DNA of 29,926 bases from an uncultured Oscillospiraceae bacterium (GCA_934565415.1 CAKTHQ010000027.1:1-29926), one strand, 5' to 3'. Positions 1 through 8,702 are shown, counted from the stretch's first letter. Notes: a model not told the origin generated them from the letters alone. Numbers and translations: made by a program.

Positions 1-488
1 CCTGTATGGTAGAGGTTGCCCGGTTCTTCATGTCCTTTACCCAGCGGGAATCCTGCGGCAAGTGCGTTCCCTGCCGGGAGGGCACCAAGCGGATGCTGGA
101 GATTCTGGAAAAAATCGTAGCCGGAAAAGGCGAAATGGAAGACCTGGACAAGCTGGAAGAGCTGGCAACCATGGTAAAAACCATGGCACTTTGCGGACTG
201 GGCAAATCCGCTCCGCTGCCGGTCATCTCCACCCTGAGTACCTTCCGGGATGAATACGTCGAGCACATTGTGGATAAGAAGTGTCGAGCCAAGGTCTGTA
301 CCGCACTGCGGAAGTTCGTCATCAATCCGGACTTCTGTAAGGGCTGCGGCAAATGTGCCCGGAACTGCCCCGTGAACGCCATCTCCGGCAAGGTGAAGAA
401 TCCCTATCACATCGATCCCACCGTCTGCATCAAGTGCGGCTCCTGTAAGGAGAATTGTGCCTTCGATGCCATCTATGTAGAAGCGTAA
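1..488 (+). CDS. hydB: NADH-binding hydrogenase subunit, NuoF/HydB family (3' part only)
   Basis: C-terminal part of a NuoF-like flavoprotein that passes electrons from NADH to the catalytic hydrogenase subunit encoded next. The reading frame is open to the window edge, so the FMN and NADH domains lie outside. Visible first is the ESCGKCVPCREG motif, which with a later Cys (in ALCGLG) ligates the N3-type [4Fe-4S] cluster. The last 60 residues form a bacterial ferredoxin domain with two CxxCxxCxxxCP-like sets (CKGCGKCARNCP and CIKCGSCKENC), giving two more [4Fe-4S] clusters. The ferredoxin tail is typical of HydB/HndC hydrogenase subunits rather than complex I NuoF. The stop is 12 bases before hydA, with an AGGAGG-like site between them, so the two are co-transcribed. 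Whether the enzyme is electron-bifurcating or simply NAD(P)-linked cannot be decided here. Confidence 0.93.
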   Translation, partial: CMVEVARFFMSFTQRESCGKCVPCREGTKRMLEILEKIVAGKGEMEDLDKLEELATMVKTMALCGLGKSAPLPVISTLSTFRDEYVEHIVDKKCRAKVCTALRKFVINPDFCKGCGKCARNCPVNAISGKVKNPYHIDPTVCIKCGSCKENCAFDAIYVEA

Positions 489-500
489 GGAGGGGCAATC

Positions 501-2186
501 ATGGGAACCATTACAATTAACGGAAAGAAATATACCTTTACCGACGAGAAAAACGTATTGACCATTATCCGCAAGGCCGGTATCGACCTGCCGACCCTGT
601 GCTACCATTCCGAGCTCAGCACCTTTGGCGCTTGCCGCCTGTGTACCGTAGAAAATGACCGGGGCCAGTGCTTTGCCTCCTGCTCCGAGGAGCCCAGAGA
701 CGGCATGGTCATCTATACCCACACCGAGCGGCTCCGCCGGCACAGAAAGTTGATCATCGAGCTGCTGCTGGCCGCCCACTGCCGGGACTGCACCACCTGC
801 ATGAAGTCCGGCGAGTGCGTGCTCCAGGATCTGGCCCACAAGATGGGCGTCCGGGAAGTCCGGTTTGAGGACTACAAGGAAGTTAAGCCTGTGGACTACT
901 CGTCTCCCTCCATCGTCCGGGACCCCAATAAGTGCATCCTCTGCGGCAACTGTGTGCGAGTGTGCAGCGAAATTCAGGGCGTGGGCGTCCTGGGCTTTGC
1001 CCATCGGGGTACCGATGCGGAGGTGACCCCTGCCTTCAATAAGAAGCTGAGCCAGACAAACTGCGTCAGCTGCGGCCAGTGCCGGGTGTACTGTCCTACC
1101 GGCGCTCTGACTATCCGCACCCATTTGGATGAGGTCTACGAAGCTTTGGGCGATCCCAATGTACGGGTAGTGGCCCAGATTGCTCCCGCCGTCCGGGTGG
1201 CGGTAGGGGATGCTTTCGGCCTTCCCAACGGCACAAACGCCATGGGCAAGGTGGTGGCAGCCCTGCACAGCATGGGCTTTGACGAGGTTTTCGACACCAG
1301 CTACACTGCGGACCTGACGGTTATGGAGGAGTCTGCCGAATTCCTGGATCGGGTGAAAAACGGCGGCAAGCTGCCCCTTTTGACCTCCTGCTGCCCCGCT
1401 TGGGTGAAGTTTGTGGACAACGAGTTCCCGGAGATGAAGGAAAACGTATCCACCTGCCGGTCTCCCCAGGGGATGTTCTCCGCCGTTATCAAGGAATACT
1501 ACCGCAATCCCGTTCATTCCAAGGGCAAGAAGACCTTTGTGGTGTCCATCATGCCCTGTACGGCTAAGAAGATGGAAGCCAAGCGGCCCAATTCCTTTAC
1601 CAAGGGCGAGCAGGATACCGACATCGTCCTAACCACCACCGAGCTGACCCGGATGATCAAGAACTTTGGCATTGCCTTTGATAAGATCGAGCCGGAAGCC
1701 TGCGATATGCCATTTGGCCTGAGTTCCGGCGGCGGCGTGATCTTCGGTGTTACCGGCGGCGTTACCGAGGCCGTTCTCCGCCGCCTGGCAGAGGACCATG
1801 ACCCCGAAACCATGAACGCCATTGCCGAATGCGGCATCCGGGGCGAAGAGGGCATCAAGGAAGCCACCATTCCCTATAACGGCATGGATGTGAAGATCTG
1901 TGTGGTCTCCGGCCTTGCCAATGCCCGGAAGGTCATGGAGCAGGTCCGGTCCGGTGAAAAGGAATACCACCTGATCGAAGTCATGGCCTGCCGCCGCGGC
2001 TGCATCATGGGCGGCGGCCAGCCCATCCCCGCCGGCCCCAGACACAAGGCTGCCCGGGCTGCCGGCCTCTACAAGGCGGATAAGGACCAGATCATCCGAA
2101 AGTCCGACGAGAACCCCTTAATGGATGTATTCTACAACGGCGAGTTCAAGGGCAAGGCCCACGAGCTGCTGCACAATCACGAATAA
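501..2186 (+). CDS. hydA: [FeFe] hydrogenase catalytic subunit HydA (HndD type)
   Basis: Reduces protons to H2 at the H-cluster, in the cytoplasm, with electrons from the upstream flavoprotein. 561 aa, the usual size of modular M3-type HydA. Order of domains: plant-type [2Fe-2S] domain (C34, C45, C48, C61); His-ligated [4Fe-4S] (H93, C97, C100, C106); two-cluster ferredoxin domain around residues 140-205; then the H-cluster domain. All three signature loops are intact: TSCCPAW (residues 295-301), MPCTAKKME (351-359) and MACRRGCIMGGG (495-506). ATG follows GGAGGGG by a normal spacing. A strong terminator follows, so the hydrogenase operon ends here. No maturase genes (hydE, hydF, hydG) are in the window. 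Function is clear from motifs; the partner chemistry is inferred from the neighbour. Confidence 0.97.
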   Translation: MGTITINGKKYTFTDEKNVLTIIRKAGIDLPTLCYHSELSTFGACRLCTVENDRGQCFASCSEEPRDGMVIYTHTERLRRHRKLIIELLLAAHCRDCTTCMKSGECVLQDLAHKMGVREVRFEDYKEVKPVDYSSPSIVRDPNKCILCGNCVRVCSEIQGVGVLGFAHRGTDAEVTPAFNKKLSQTNCVSCGQCRVYCPTGALTIRTHLDEVYEALGDPNVRVVAQIAPAVRVAVGDAFGLPNGTNAMGKVVAALHSMGFDEVFDTSYTADLTVMEESAEFLDRVKNGGKLPLLTSCCPAWVKFVDNEFPEMKENVSTCRSPQGMFSAVIKEYYRNPVHSKGKKTFVVSIMPCTAKKMEAKRPNSFTKGEQDTDIVLTTTELTRMIKNFGIAFDKIEPEACDMPFGLSSGGGVIFGVTGGVTEAVLRRLAEDHDPETMNAIAECGIRGEEGIKEATIPYNGMDVKICVVSGLANARKVMEQVRSGEKEYHLIEVMACRRGCIMGGGQPIPAGPRHKAARAAGLYKADKDQIIRKSDENPLMDVFYNGEFKGKAHELLHNHE

Positions 2187-2200
2187 GCAATAGATTGCTT

Positions 2201-2236
2201 CCCCCTTCCCTGCACAATGCGGAAGGGGGATTTTTT
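2201..2236 (+). terminator. Intrinsic terminator of the hydrogenase operon
   Basis: Perfect 9-bp GC-rich stem (2201-2209 with 2221-2229), an 11-base loop, then ATTTTTTG. The loop bases 2211-2220 are also the exact reverse complement of 2248-2257, so an alternative pairing or pseudoknot is possible. Confidence 0.9.
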
Positions 2237-2318
2237 GGGCACAAATGGCATTGTGCACTATTTTTCAGGACAGAACCCATAAAACTGGCTAAATTTCCAA
2301 CAAAACCCAGGAAGTGTA

Positions 2319-2347
2319 TTGTATTCCACAGCATAATGATGTAAAAT
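2319..2347 (+). promoter_or_regulatory. Candidate sigma-A promoter for the LRR protein
   Basis: TTGTAT at 2319-2324, 17-base spacer, TAAAAT at 2342-2347. Predicted start near 2354, about 110 bases before the ATG at 2467. Motif-based only. Confidence 0.5.
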
Positions 2348-2364
2348 ATGTGTAAACATTGCCG

Positions 2365-2396
2365 CCTGTCATAGCGTATTGTCTCACAATGACAAG
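2365..2396. repeat. Degenerate REP-like palindrome
   Basis: Short inverted repeat (TGTCAT near 2367, ATGACA near 2389). Bases 2380-2394 match bases 8679-8693 of the larger palindrome downstream of RNase J at 14 of 15 positions. It lies in the leader of the LRR gene. Likely two members of one intergenic repeat family; only two copies are visible here. Confidence 0.5.
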
Positions 2397-2466
2397 CAGA
2401 CCCAGCCCCCGCAGAAGAATAATTGCGTCATTTCCCAAAGGGGAAGTGCGGAAAGAAGGAACCGCC

Positions 2467-2514
2467 ATGAAAAAATTGTTTGCCATGCTTTTAGCCCTGA
2501 CCATGACCTTCTAG
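2467..2514 (+). other. Signal-peptide start of the LRR gene, ended by an in-frame TAG
   Basis: ATG at 2467 follows a good ribosome site (GAAAGAAGGA, 2451-2460). It reads MKKLFAMLLALTMTF, then TAG at 2512-2514, then continues in the same frame as LITPAWADA and on into the large protein. Without the TAG this would be a textbook Sec signal peptide (charged n-region, hydrophobic h-region, AWA cleavage site). A single base change (for example TCG to TAG) or a sequencing error would explain it. The gene's own final stop is also TAG (7645-7647), so a general recoding of TAG is unlikely. Confidence 0.85.
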
Positions 2515-2583
2515 CTCATCACCCCCGCCTGGGCGGATGCAGCCACGGAAGAACCGGAGGAGGTTACGGAAGCCTCTGAGGTC

Positions 2584-5500
2584 GTGGAGGAGGTGGAGGA
2601 AACCGAGGAAGATGTTCCGGAGGAGGAAACCACCGAGCCTACTGAGGAGGAGCCTGCCGAGGAGACCACGGAAGCAACAGAGGAAGCGCTTCCGAAGGAA
2701 CCTACAGAAGCACCTGCGGAAGAAACCGAAGAGCCTGCCGTAGAGGAGTTCCCCGAAGAAGAGGAGCCGATTCTGGAAGAGGCTCCGGAGGAAGAATTTT
2801 CCCTGCAGTCCGACGAAGGCACCCTGGCTTCCGGCATCTGCGGGGAAAGCGTCAACTGGGTACTGACCTCCGACGGCACCCTGACCATTTCCGGCAGCGG
2901 GAAGATGGCGGACTATAATACCAGCTCCAATACTGCCCCCTGGTACAAAAACCGGACGAGCATTGTAAACGTGGTGGTAAAGTCCGGCGTTACATCTCTT
3001 AGCAGCTATGCCTTCTACGGCTGCTACAAGCTGGCCTCCGCAGTCCTGGAGGCCGGGGTGGAGACCGTCGGCAGCTACGCCTTCCAGGATTGCAAAAAGT
3101 TGACCGGTGTTACGCTTTCGGATGGACTCAAGGAAATCGGCTATGATGCTTTTTCCGGCTGCAGCGGTTTGACCGATATGACGATCCCGGAGGGCGTGAC
3201 GAAACTCGGAAGTTCTGCCTTTTATAACTGCAGCAGCTTGACCAGCGTGAATATCCCGGCGGGTGTGACGAGCATTGGCTACAGAGCTTTTTCCGGCTGC
3301 GGCAGCATGACCGGTGTGACGATTCCGGTGGGTGTGACGAGCATTGGGTATTCCGCTTTTTCCGGCTGCAGAAACCTGACCAGCGTGACGATCCCGGATA
3401 GCGTGACAAGCATTGAGAGTTCTGCCTTTTCCGGCTGCAGCAGCTTGACCAGTGTGAATATCCCGGATAGAGTGACGAGCATCGAAAATTCCGTCTTTTC
3501 CGGCTGCGGCAGCTTGACGAGTGTGAATATCCCGGCTGGCGTGACAAGCATCTGCAGTTCAGCCTTTTCCGGCTGCAGCGGTCTGACCAGCGTTGCGATC
3601 CCGGATGGTGTAACGAGCATCGGGAGTTCCGCCTTTTCCGGCTGTAGCGGCCTGACCAGCGTAACGGTCCCAGAGGGCGTAACGAGCATTGGGTATTCCG
3701 CTTTTTCCGACTGCAGCAGTTTGACCAGCGTGACGATTCCGGAAAGCATAACGAATATTGAAGAGTCTACTTTTTATAAATGCAGCGGTCTGACCAGTGT
3801 GACGATCCCGGATAGCGTAACGAGCATTGGGTATTCCGCTTTTTCCGGCTGCAGCAGCCTGACCAGCGTGACGATTCCAGAGGGCGTAAAGAGCATTGGA
3901 AGCTGCGCCTTTTACGACTGCAGCAACCTGACCAGCGTAGAAATTCCGAACAGCGTGACGAGCATCGAAAGCTCTGCCTTTTATAATTGTAGCAGCCTGA
4001 CCAGCGTGACAATTCCAAAAGGTGTAACGTATATTGATCATAGTACCTTTTACGGCTGCAGCAACCTGATCAGCGTGGAAATCCCTGAGGGCGTGACGAG
4101 CTTCGGGAATTATGTCTTTTATAACTGCAGCAGCTTGACCAGTGTGACAATTCCAAAGGGTGTAACGAAAATCGGGAGTTACGTCTTTTTGGGCTGCAGC
4201 AGCCTGACTAGCGTGACAATTTCCGATGGCGTGACGAGCATCGGGAGCTATGCCTTTTATAAATGCAGCAGTCTGACCAGTTTGACGATTCCGAATGGCG
4301 TGACGAGCATCGGGGTGAATACATTTTATAACTGCAGCAAACTGACCAGCGTGACGATTCCGACCAGCGTGACGAGCATTGGGGAGAATGCCTTTCAAGG
4401 CTGCAGCAGCCTGACCAGCGTAGCGATTCCGGGTAGCGTGACCAGTATCGGAAAGCAAGCCTTTTCTGGCTGCAGCGGCCTGACTAGCGTGACGATTTCA
4501 GAGGGCGTGACGAGCATCGGTGAGTATGCCTTTTCTGGCTGCAGCGGCCTGACTAGCGTGACGATTTCAGAGGGCGTGACGAGCATCGGTGAGTATGCCT
4601 TTTCTGGCTGCAGTGGTTTGACCAGCGTGACGATTCCAAAGGGCGTAACGAGCATCGGGGATTCAACCTTTTTCGGTTGCAGCGGCCTGACCAGTGTGAC
4701 GATCCCGGCGGGGGTAACGAGCATTGGAGAGTGGGCCTTTTACGGTTGCAGTGGGTTGACAAGTGTGGAAATCCCTGAGAGCGTGACAAGCATCGGTGAG
4801 TCCGCCTTTTCTCACTGCGGTGGTTTGACCAGCGTGACGATTCCAGAAGGCGTGACGAGCATCGAGCGAAAAACATTTTATTGCTGCAATAACCTGACCA
4901 GCGTAACGATCCCGGCTAGTGTGACAAGCATCGGTGATGAAGCTTTCTGCCCCTGCTTCAACCTGAAAGATGTTTACTACGGCAGCACGAAAGCCGACTG
5001 GGACAAGATTTCCTTTGGCGAAGATAATGAATCTCTCTTGTATGCCACCCTCCACTACAAAGGCCAGTCCCTTCCCGAAATCCGGCCGGTGGATGCCGCT
5101 GCCCTGGATGGCGGGGCTACCCTGAAGCTTACCCTCTGGTCTACGGAGCAGAACAAGAAGATCAATGCCGCCTGGTCCCTGGCCGAAGGGGACGAAGCCT
5201 ACGCCACCGTCACAAAGGACGGCACTTTGACGGCCAAGGCAGTGGTAAAGCCGGTGAATATTACGGTGATCGCCCAGCCCACCAACGGGGAGCCCAGGGT
5301 CACAAAGACCATCCGCATCAACCCCAAGGCAACGGCCTTGCTTCTGATGCTGGACGAGGAAACCCTGGGAGCGACCCTGAATGTGGATATGTATGACCGT
5401 TCGGTCCTGCCTCTGGCGGCCATCAAGAATACCGGGGAGGAAGCAAAGGGCATCCGCTGGTCCACCAGCAAAAAGGATGTGGCCCAGGTGGATGCAAATG

Positions 5501-7647
5501 GTGTGGTTACCCTCCTGAAACCCGGCACGGCGGTCATTCAGGCTACCGACAACGGTAAGCTCACCGGCAAGGTGACGCTGAACGTGACCTATACGGACAA
5601 GAGCCCCCGGTTGGAAGCAAGGACCCTGACCCTGAATACCGCCCTGTTCGGCGGCGTGACCGTGGACTTTGTGGAAGCCTATGAAAACGGGGTAGAGCAG
5701 CTCCAATGGAACGATGAGCGGTTCGTGTTCGAATATCAGGAAAACCAACTGACGGTTTCGGCAAAGAACGCCCTGAAAAACGGCAGCTATGCGGTTACAC
5801 TGTGTGTTACCTGTGCCGATGAAAGAGAGTATACCTATCCTTTGACCATCAAGGTCACAAATACCCTGCCCAAGGTCACCGTCAAGCAGACTGCCAAGCT
5901 GAACCTGTTCTATCGGGACAGCACGGCCCCCTTAGTGATCTCCGCCCCCGGCCAGAGCATTGAAGAGGTAGAACTGACGGACACCGCCGACTTTGCCCTG
6001 ATGTCCGACGGAGAGAATTGGGAAATTACCTACATTACAGAGAACGCCAAGCCGGATACCAAGGGGACCCTGAATGTACATCTGGAAGGCTACCGGGAGC
6101 CGGTCAAAGTGGCGCTGACCGTTGGAACCGTCTCCACAGCCCCCGCAGTGAAGCTCAGCGCCACATCCAGCACCCTGAACACTGCCTTGAACAGCGATCT
6201 CACTACCCAGGTAGTGTTGCTGGATAAAGCCGGGAAGCCTCTGGAGCTGGAAAACCCCACCGTAGAATGCGATAACGCAGATGTAAAAGTAAATGGAAAC
6301 CGCTTGACCATCACTCTGAATGAGGCTAAGAGCTCCACCGTGACCATGTACCTACAGGACAGCACCTGGGCAAAGTCTGTGAAGCTGACCCACAAGATCA
6401 CCGTTTCCGAGAACCTTCCTACGTTGAAGCCTGCCGGGAACCTGACGCTGAACAGCCTCTTTGCCAAGGGCACTGCCGAGACCGGGCTGGTCCTGTCTCA
6501 AAGCAACCTGACCCTGGTAAATGTAGAGGCCGTTCCTGCCGCCAAGGAGGGTACGCCCGCTTTGGCAGAGTCCGAAAAGCTGCGTATCACCTATGCCCCG
6601 GAGTCCGGGCACATGGTGGCATCTATTCAGGATGCCGACAACGCCCCCAAGGCCGGTACCTACAGCTTCAATTGCACCGGCACCTTGGAAGACGGAACGA
6701 CCATCCCCGGCGGCACTTTGAAGGTCACCGTTTCGGCCACGGCCCCCAAGGTAAAGCTGTCGGCTACTTCCGTGAAGCTCAATAAGTTCCTGGAAGGGAA
6801 GGAACAGGGGACTGTAACGGTCACTGCCCCCAATGGCTACCGGGTGGTGGACTTTGAGGAGATGCCGGAAGGAATGTCCTATGACAAGGATACCGGCATT
6901 CTGACCGTCACCCTGGAAAATGCTTCCGACAATGGCGGCAATTATACCCTATACCCCGTGGTTCAGAATGTGGAGACCGGCGAGGAGGTAGAGCTTCCCA
7001 CCAAGCTGAGCTTCAAGGTCCAGGCCTATAACTCCCAGAAGCTGAGTGTTTCCCTCTCCGCCAAGGGCAAGCTGGATACCCAGAAGGACGGCGAGATCAC
7101 CTACACCGTTACCAAGCTGGCAAACTGCCTGGGCGCTGTAGAGGACATGGACCTGGAAGGCCAGGACGCGGCCCTCTTCCGGGCAGAAATGGACATTGTA
7201 AACGGCAAGCCCACCGTCCACCTGACCCTGAAGGATGGAGAAACCTATGCTACCAACAAGGCCTACAAGGTTCAGTTCCGGTTCTACGCCTGCGGAAAGG
7301 AGATCCTTTCCCCGGTGCAGACCGTCAAGGTCACCCAGACGGCCCTGAAGGTCACGGCCCCCAAGACCATCACCTATTACCAGGCCCAGAAGTCGCCTCT
7401 GCGTGTGGTACTCACCACCAACGTCCCCTTGGACCGGGTGGTTCTGAACGACAAGACCGCCAAGGAGTTCCAGGCCGCCGTGGGTGAGGTAACTTTGAAC
7501 GGAAATCGGGTGGAGTTTGAGATCACAAACCCCAGCGCCCTGACTGCCGGAAAGAGCTACAGTGTTGCCTTGGACGCAACACCCGAGAACAACGCGGAGA
7601 ATGCAAAACCCGTTGCCGTCAGGCTGACCGTCAAGGTCCAGAAGTAG
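2584..7647 (+). CDS. Giant BspA-like leucine-rich-repeat surface protein (signal peptide interrupted)
   Basis: About 1,687 aa from the first in-frame GTG after the TAG at 2512; the natural start is almost certainly the ATG at 2467. Order of parts, in residues from 2584: very acidic Glu/Thr/Pro stretch (1-77); a conserved pre-repeat domain with SGICGESVNW and LTISGSGKM (about 85-140); 28 uninterrupted 23-residue BspA/LRR_5 repeats (145-788); the usual YYGSTKADW cap; two Big_2 Ig-like domains (around 850-1000); then about seven degenerate 90-105-residue modules. No LPxTG, SLH or choline-binding anchor is visible at the C-terminus, which ends TVKVQK. BspA-like proteins are typically secreted or surface-bound and take part in adhesion; that role is inferred. 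The GTG at 2584 has a poor ribosome site, so the gene may be silent, use read-through, or be intact in life with an error here. Confidence 0.85.
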   Translation: MEEVEETEEDVPEEETTEPTEEEPAEETTEATEEALPKEPTEAPAEETEEPAVEEFPEEEEPILEEAPEEEFSLQSDEGTLASGICGESVNWVLTSDGTLTISGSGKMADYNTSSNTAPWYKNRTSIVNVVVKSGVTSLSSYAFYGCYKLASAVLEAGVETVGSYAFQDCKKLTGVTLSDGLKEIGYDAFSGCSGLTDMTIPEGVTKLGSSAFYNCSSLTSVNIPAGVTSIGYRAFSGCGSMTGVTIPVGVTSIGYSAFSGCRNLTSVTIPDSVTSIESSAFSGCSSLTSVNIPDRVTSIENSVFSGCGSLTSVNIPAGVTSICSSAFSGCSGLTSVAIPDGVTSIGSSAFSGCSGLTSVTVPEGVTSIGYSAFSDCSSLTSVTIPESITNIEESTFYKCSGLTSVTIPDSVTSIGYSAFSGCSSLTSVTIPEGVKSIGSCAFYDCSNLTSVEIPNSVTSIESSAFYNCSSLTSVTIPKGVTYIDHSTFYGCSNLISVEIPEGVTSFGNYVFYNCSSLTSVTIPKGVTKIGSYVFLGCSSLTSVTISDGVTSIGSYAFYKCSSLTSLTIPNGVTSIGVNTFYNCSKLTSVTIPTSVTSIGENAFQGCSSLTSVAIPGSVTSIGKQAFSGCSGLTSVTISEGVTSIGEYAFSGCSGLTSVTISEGVTSIGEYAFSGCSGLTSVTIPKGVTSIGDSTFFGCSGLTSVTIPAGVTSIGEWAFYGCSGLTSVEIPESVTSIGESAFSHCGGLTSVTIPEGVTSIERKTFYCCNNLTSVTIPASVTSIGDEAFCPCFNLKDVYYGSTKADWDKISFGEDNESLLYATLHYKGQSLPEIRPVDAAALDGGATLKLTLWSTEQNKKINAAWSLAEGDEAYATVTKDGTLTAKAVVKPVNITVIAQPTNGEPRVTKTIRINPKATALLLMLDEETLGATLNVDMYDRSVLPLAAIKNTGEEAKGIRWSTSKKDVAQVDANGVVTLLKPGTAVIQATDNGKLTGKVTLNVTYTDKSPRLEARTLTLNTALFGGVTVDFVEAYENGVEQLQWNDERFVFEYQENQLTVSAKNALKNGSYAVTLCVTCADEREYTYPLTIKVTNTLPKVTVKQTAKLNLFYRDSTAPLVISAPGQSIEEVELTDTADFALMSDGENWEITYITENAKPDTKGTLNVHLEGYREPVKVALTVGTVSTAPAVKLSATSSTLNTALNSDLTTQVVLLDKAGKPLELENPTVECDNADVKVNGNRLTITLNEAKSSTVTMYLQDSTWAKSVKLTHKITVSENLPTLKPAGNLTLNSLFAKGTAETGLVLSQSNLTLVNVEAVPAAKEGTPALAESEKLRITYAPESGHMVASIQDADNAPKAGTYSFNCTGTLEDGTTIPGGTLKVTVSATAPKVKLSATSVKLNKFLEGKEQGTVTVTAPNGYRVVDFEEMPEGMSYDKDTGILTVTLENASDNGGNYTLYPVVQNVETGEEVELPTKLSFKVQAYNSQKLSVSLSAKGKLDTQKDGEITYTVTKLANCLGAVEDMDLEGQDAALFRAEMDIVNGKPTVHLTLKDGETYATNKAYKVQFRFYACGKEILSPVQTVKVTQTALKVTAPKTITYYQAQKSPLRVVLTTNVPLDRVVLNDKTAKEFQAAVGEVTLNGNRVEFEITNPSALTAGKSYSVALDATPENNAENAKPVAVRLTVKVQK
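3016..4947 (+). repeat. 28 tandem 69-bp units encoding BspA-type LRRs
   Basis: Exactly 28 units of 23 codons with no insertion or deletion. Consensus: [SY]GCSxLTSVTIPxGVTSIGxxAF. Each unit has a conserved Cys at position 3. Units 22 and 23 (4459-4527 and 4528-4596) are identical at the DNA level. The array is coding, not CRISPR. Confidence 0.95.
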
Positions 7648-7654
7648 CAAAAGG

Positions 7655-7688
7655 CCCCCTGGAAGCAAACCTTCCAGGGGGGATTTTT
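7655..7688 (+). terminator. Intrinsic terminator after the LRR gene
   Basis: Perfect 11-bp stem (7655-7665 with 7671-7681), 5-base loop, then GATTTTT. It overlaps the 3' end of the convergent dus gene by two bases. Confidence 0.9.
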
Positions 7689-8631
7689 ACCAATCCGGGT
7701 TCAATTGGGCCCTTTTCGGGCAAGAACGGATCATTTCATGGGTCAGACTCCGGTATTCCGCCACATCCGTGGTTTTCTTCAGCCGTTTCCCCAGCTTTTC
7801 CGCATCGTCAAACAGGCACAGCAGGTAGCGCCAGTTCTCCTTCAGCCGGAACATGGCGTTTCTGGGGCCGCCGAAGAGGCTAGTATAGGTATCCAGCAGC
7901 TCGTCGGAAAAGGCTTCCAGCTTTTTGGGGTCCGTGCCATTGGGGCACAGCATCCCCGGGTCGCCGATCAGCCCCCGGCCCAGCATGACGGAATGGATAG
8001 AGGGGAATTTGGCAGAAAAGGTCTGAATATCCGCTGCGCTGCATAGATTCCCGTTAAAGCACAGGGGGTTTTTACTGTTTTCCAGGGCATACCGGAAGGA
8101 CTCTATCTGAACCTCTCCTTCATAAAAGGCCTTCCGGACTCTGGGATGGAGAATCAGAAGTTTTACCGGGTACCGGTTGTAAATTTCCAACAATCGGGGA
8201 AATTCCTCTGGGGATTCCACCCCTAAACGGGTTTTCAGGGAAATGGGCAGGGGAGCGGCGGAAAAAACGGCCTCCAAAAACCGGTCCAGTTCCTCCAGGT
8301 TTCGCAGCATTCCGGAACCCTTGCCCTTGGAAAAAACCGTCCCGGAGGGGCAGCCCAGGTTCAGGTTGACTTCCCGGTAGCCCCGGTCCCGGCACTGGCT
8401 GGCGGCCCAGAGGAAATCCTCGGCGTTTTTGGTAAGCAGCTGGGGCACGGCCTCAAAGGTTTCCTCATCGGCGATTGGCAGCTCCCGGGCCTCCCGCTGG
8501 GTCAGGCTCCGGTGGACGGTGGGGGAGAGGAAGGGCATATAGTATTTTCCTACCCCGCCGAAATATTTGTGGTGCAGCCTTCTGTATACGCTGTCCGTCA
8601 GCCCTTCCATAGGGGCAAAATAGATTTCCAT
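7687..8631 (-). CDS. dus: tRNA-dihydrouridine synthase (Dus family)
   Basis: FMN enzyme that reduces specific uridines in the D-loop of tRNA, using NAD(P)H. 314 aa from the ATG at 8631, preferred because AGG lies six bases upstream; a TTG four codons earlier has no such site. Family motifs: N-terminal APMEGLTD (FMN-binding strand of the TIM barrel), NLGCPS with the probable catalytic Cys at residue 94, SKGKGSGML, SLKTRLG and the HPR motif in ILHPRVRKAFY. The C-terminus carries the usual helical tRNA-binding domain. Downstream of RNase J on the same strand, but a palindrome with a minus-strand T-run separates them, so co-transcription may be partial. The target uridine (DusA, B or C class) cannot be assigned from the sequence. 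Confidence 0.93.
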   Translation of the reverse strand: MEIYFAPMEGLTDSVYRRLHHKYFGGVGKYYMPFLSPTVHRSLTQREARELPIADEETFEAVPQLLTKNAEDFLWAASQCRDRGYREVNLNLGCPSGTVFSKGKGSGMLRNLEELDRFLEAVFSAAPLPISLKTRLGVESPEEFPRLLEIYNRYPVKLLILHPRVRKAFYEGEVQIESFRYALENSKNPLCFNGNLCSAADIQTFSAKFPSIHSVMLGRGLIGDPGMLCPNGTDPKKLEAFSDELLDTYTSLFGGPRNAMFRLKENWRYLLCLFDDAEKLGKRLKKTTDVAEYRSLTHEMIRSCPKRAQLNPDW

Positions 8632-8650
8632 AAATAACCTCAAACAGAAA

Positions 8651-8696
8651 ACCTGTCATTGCAAACCAGTCTGTGGACTGTCTCGCAATGACAGGT
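8651..8696 (-). terminator. REP-like palindrome acting as RNase J terminator
   Basis: Perfect 12-bp inverted repeat (8651-8662 with 8685-8696) enclosing a second 5-bp hairpin (8667-8671 with 8676-8680). On the minus strand it is followed by TTTTCTGTTT. On the plus strand it is also followed by a T-rich run, so it can work both ways. It shares a 15-base block with 2380-2394. Confidence 0.65.
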
Positions 8697-8702
8697 TATT
8701 TT

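Noticed and set aside
3016..4947. CRISPR-like regular repeats
   Set aside because: Units are contiguous 69-bp codon repeats encoding LRRs; there are no unique spacers between constant repeats and no cas genes.
2467..7647. Genome-wide recoding of TAG as a sense codon
   Set aside because: The same gene stops at TAG and no suppressor tRNA is in the window; a point mutation or read error is simpler.
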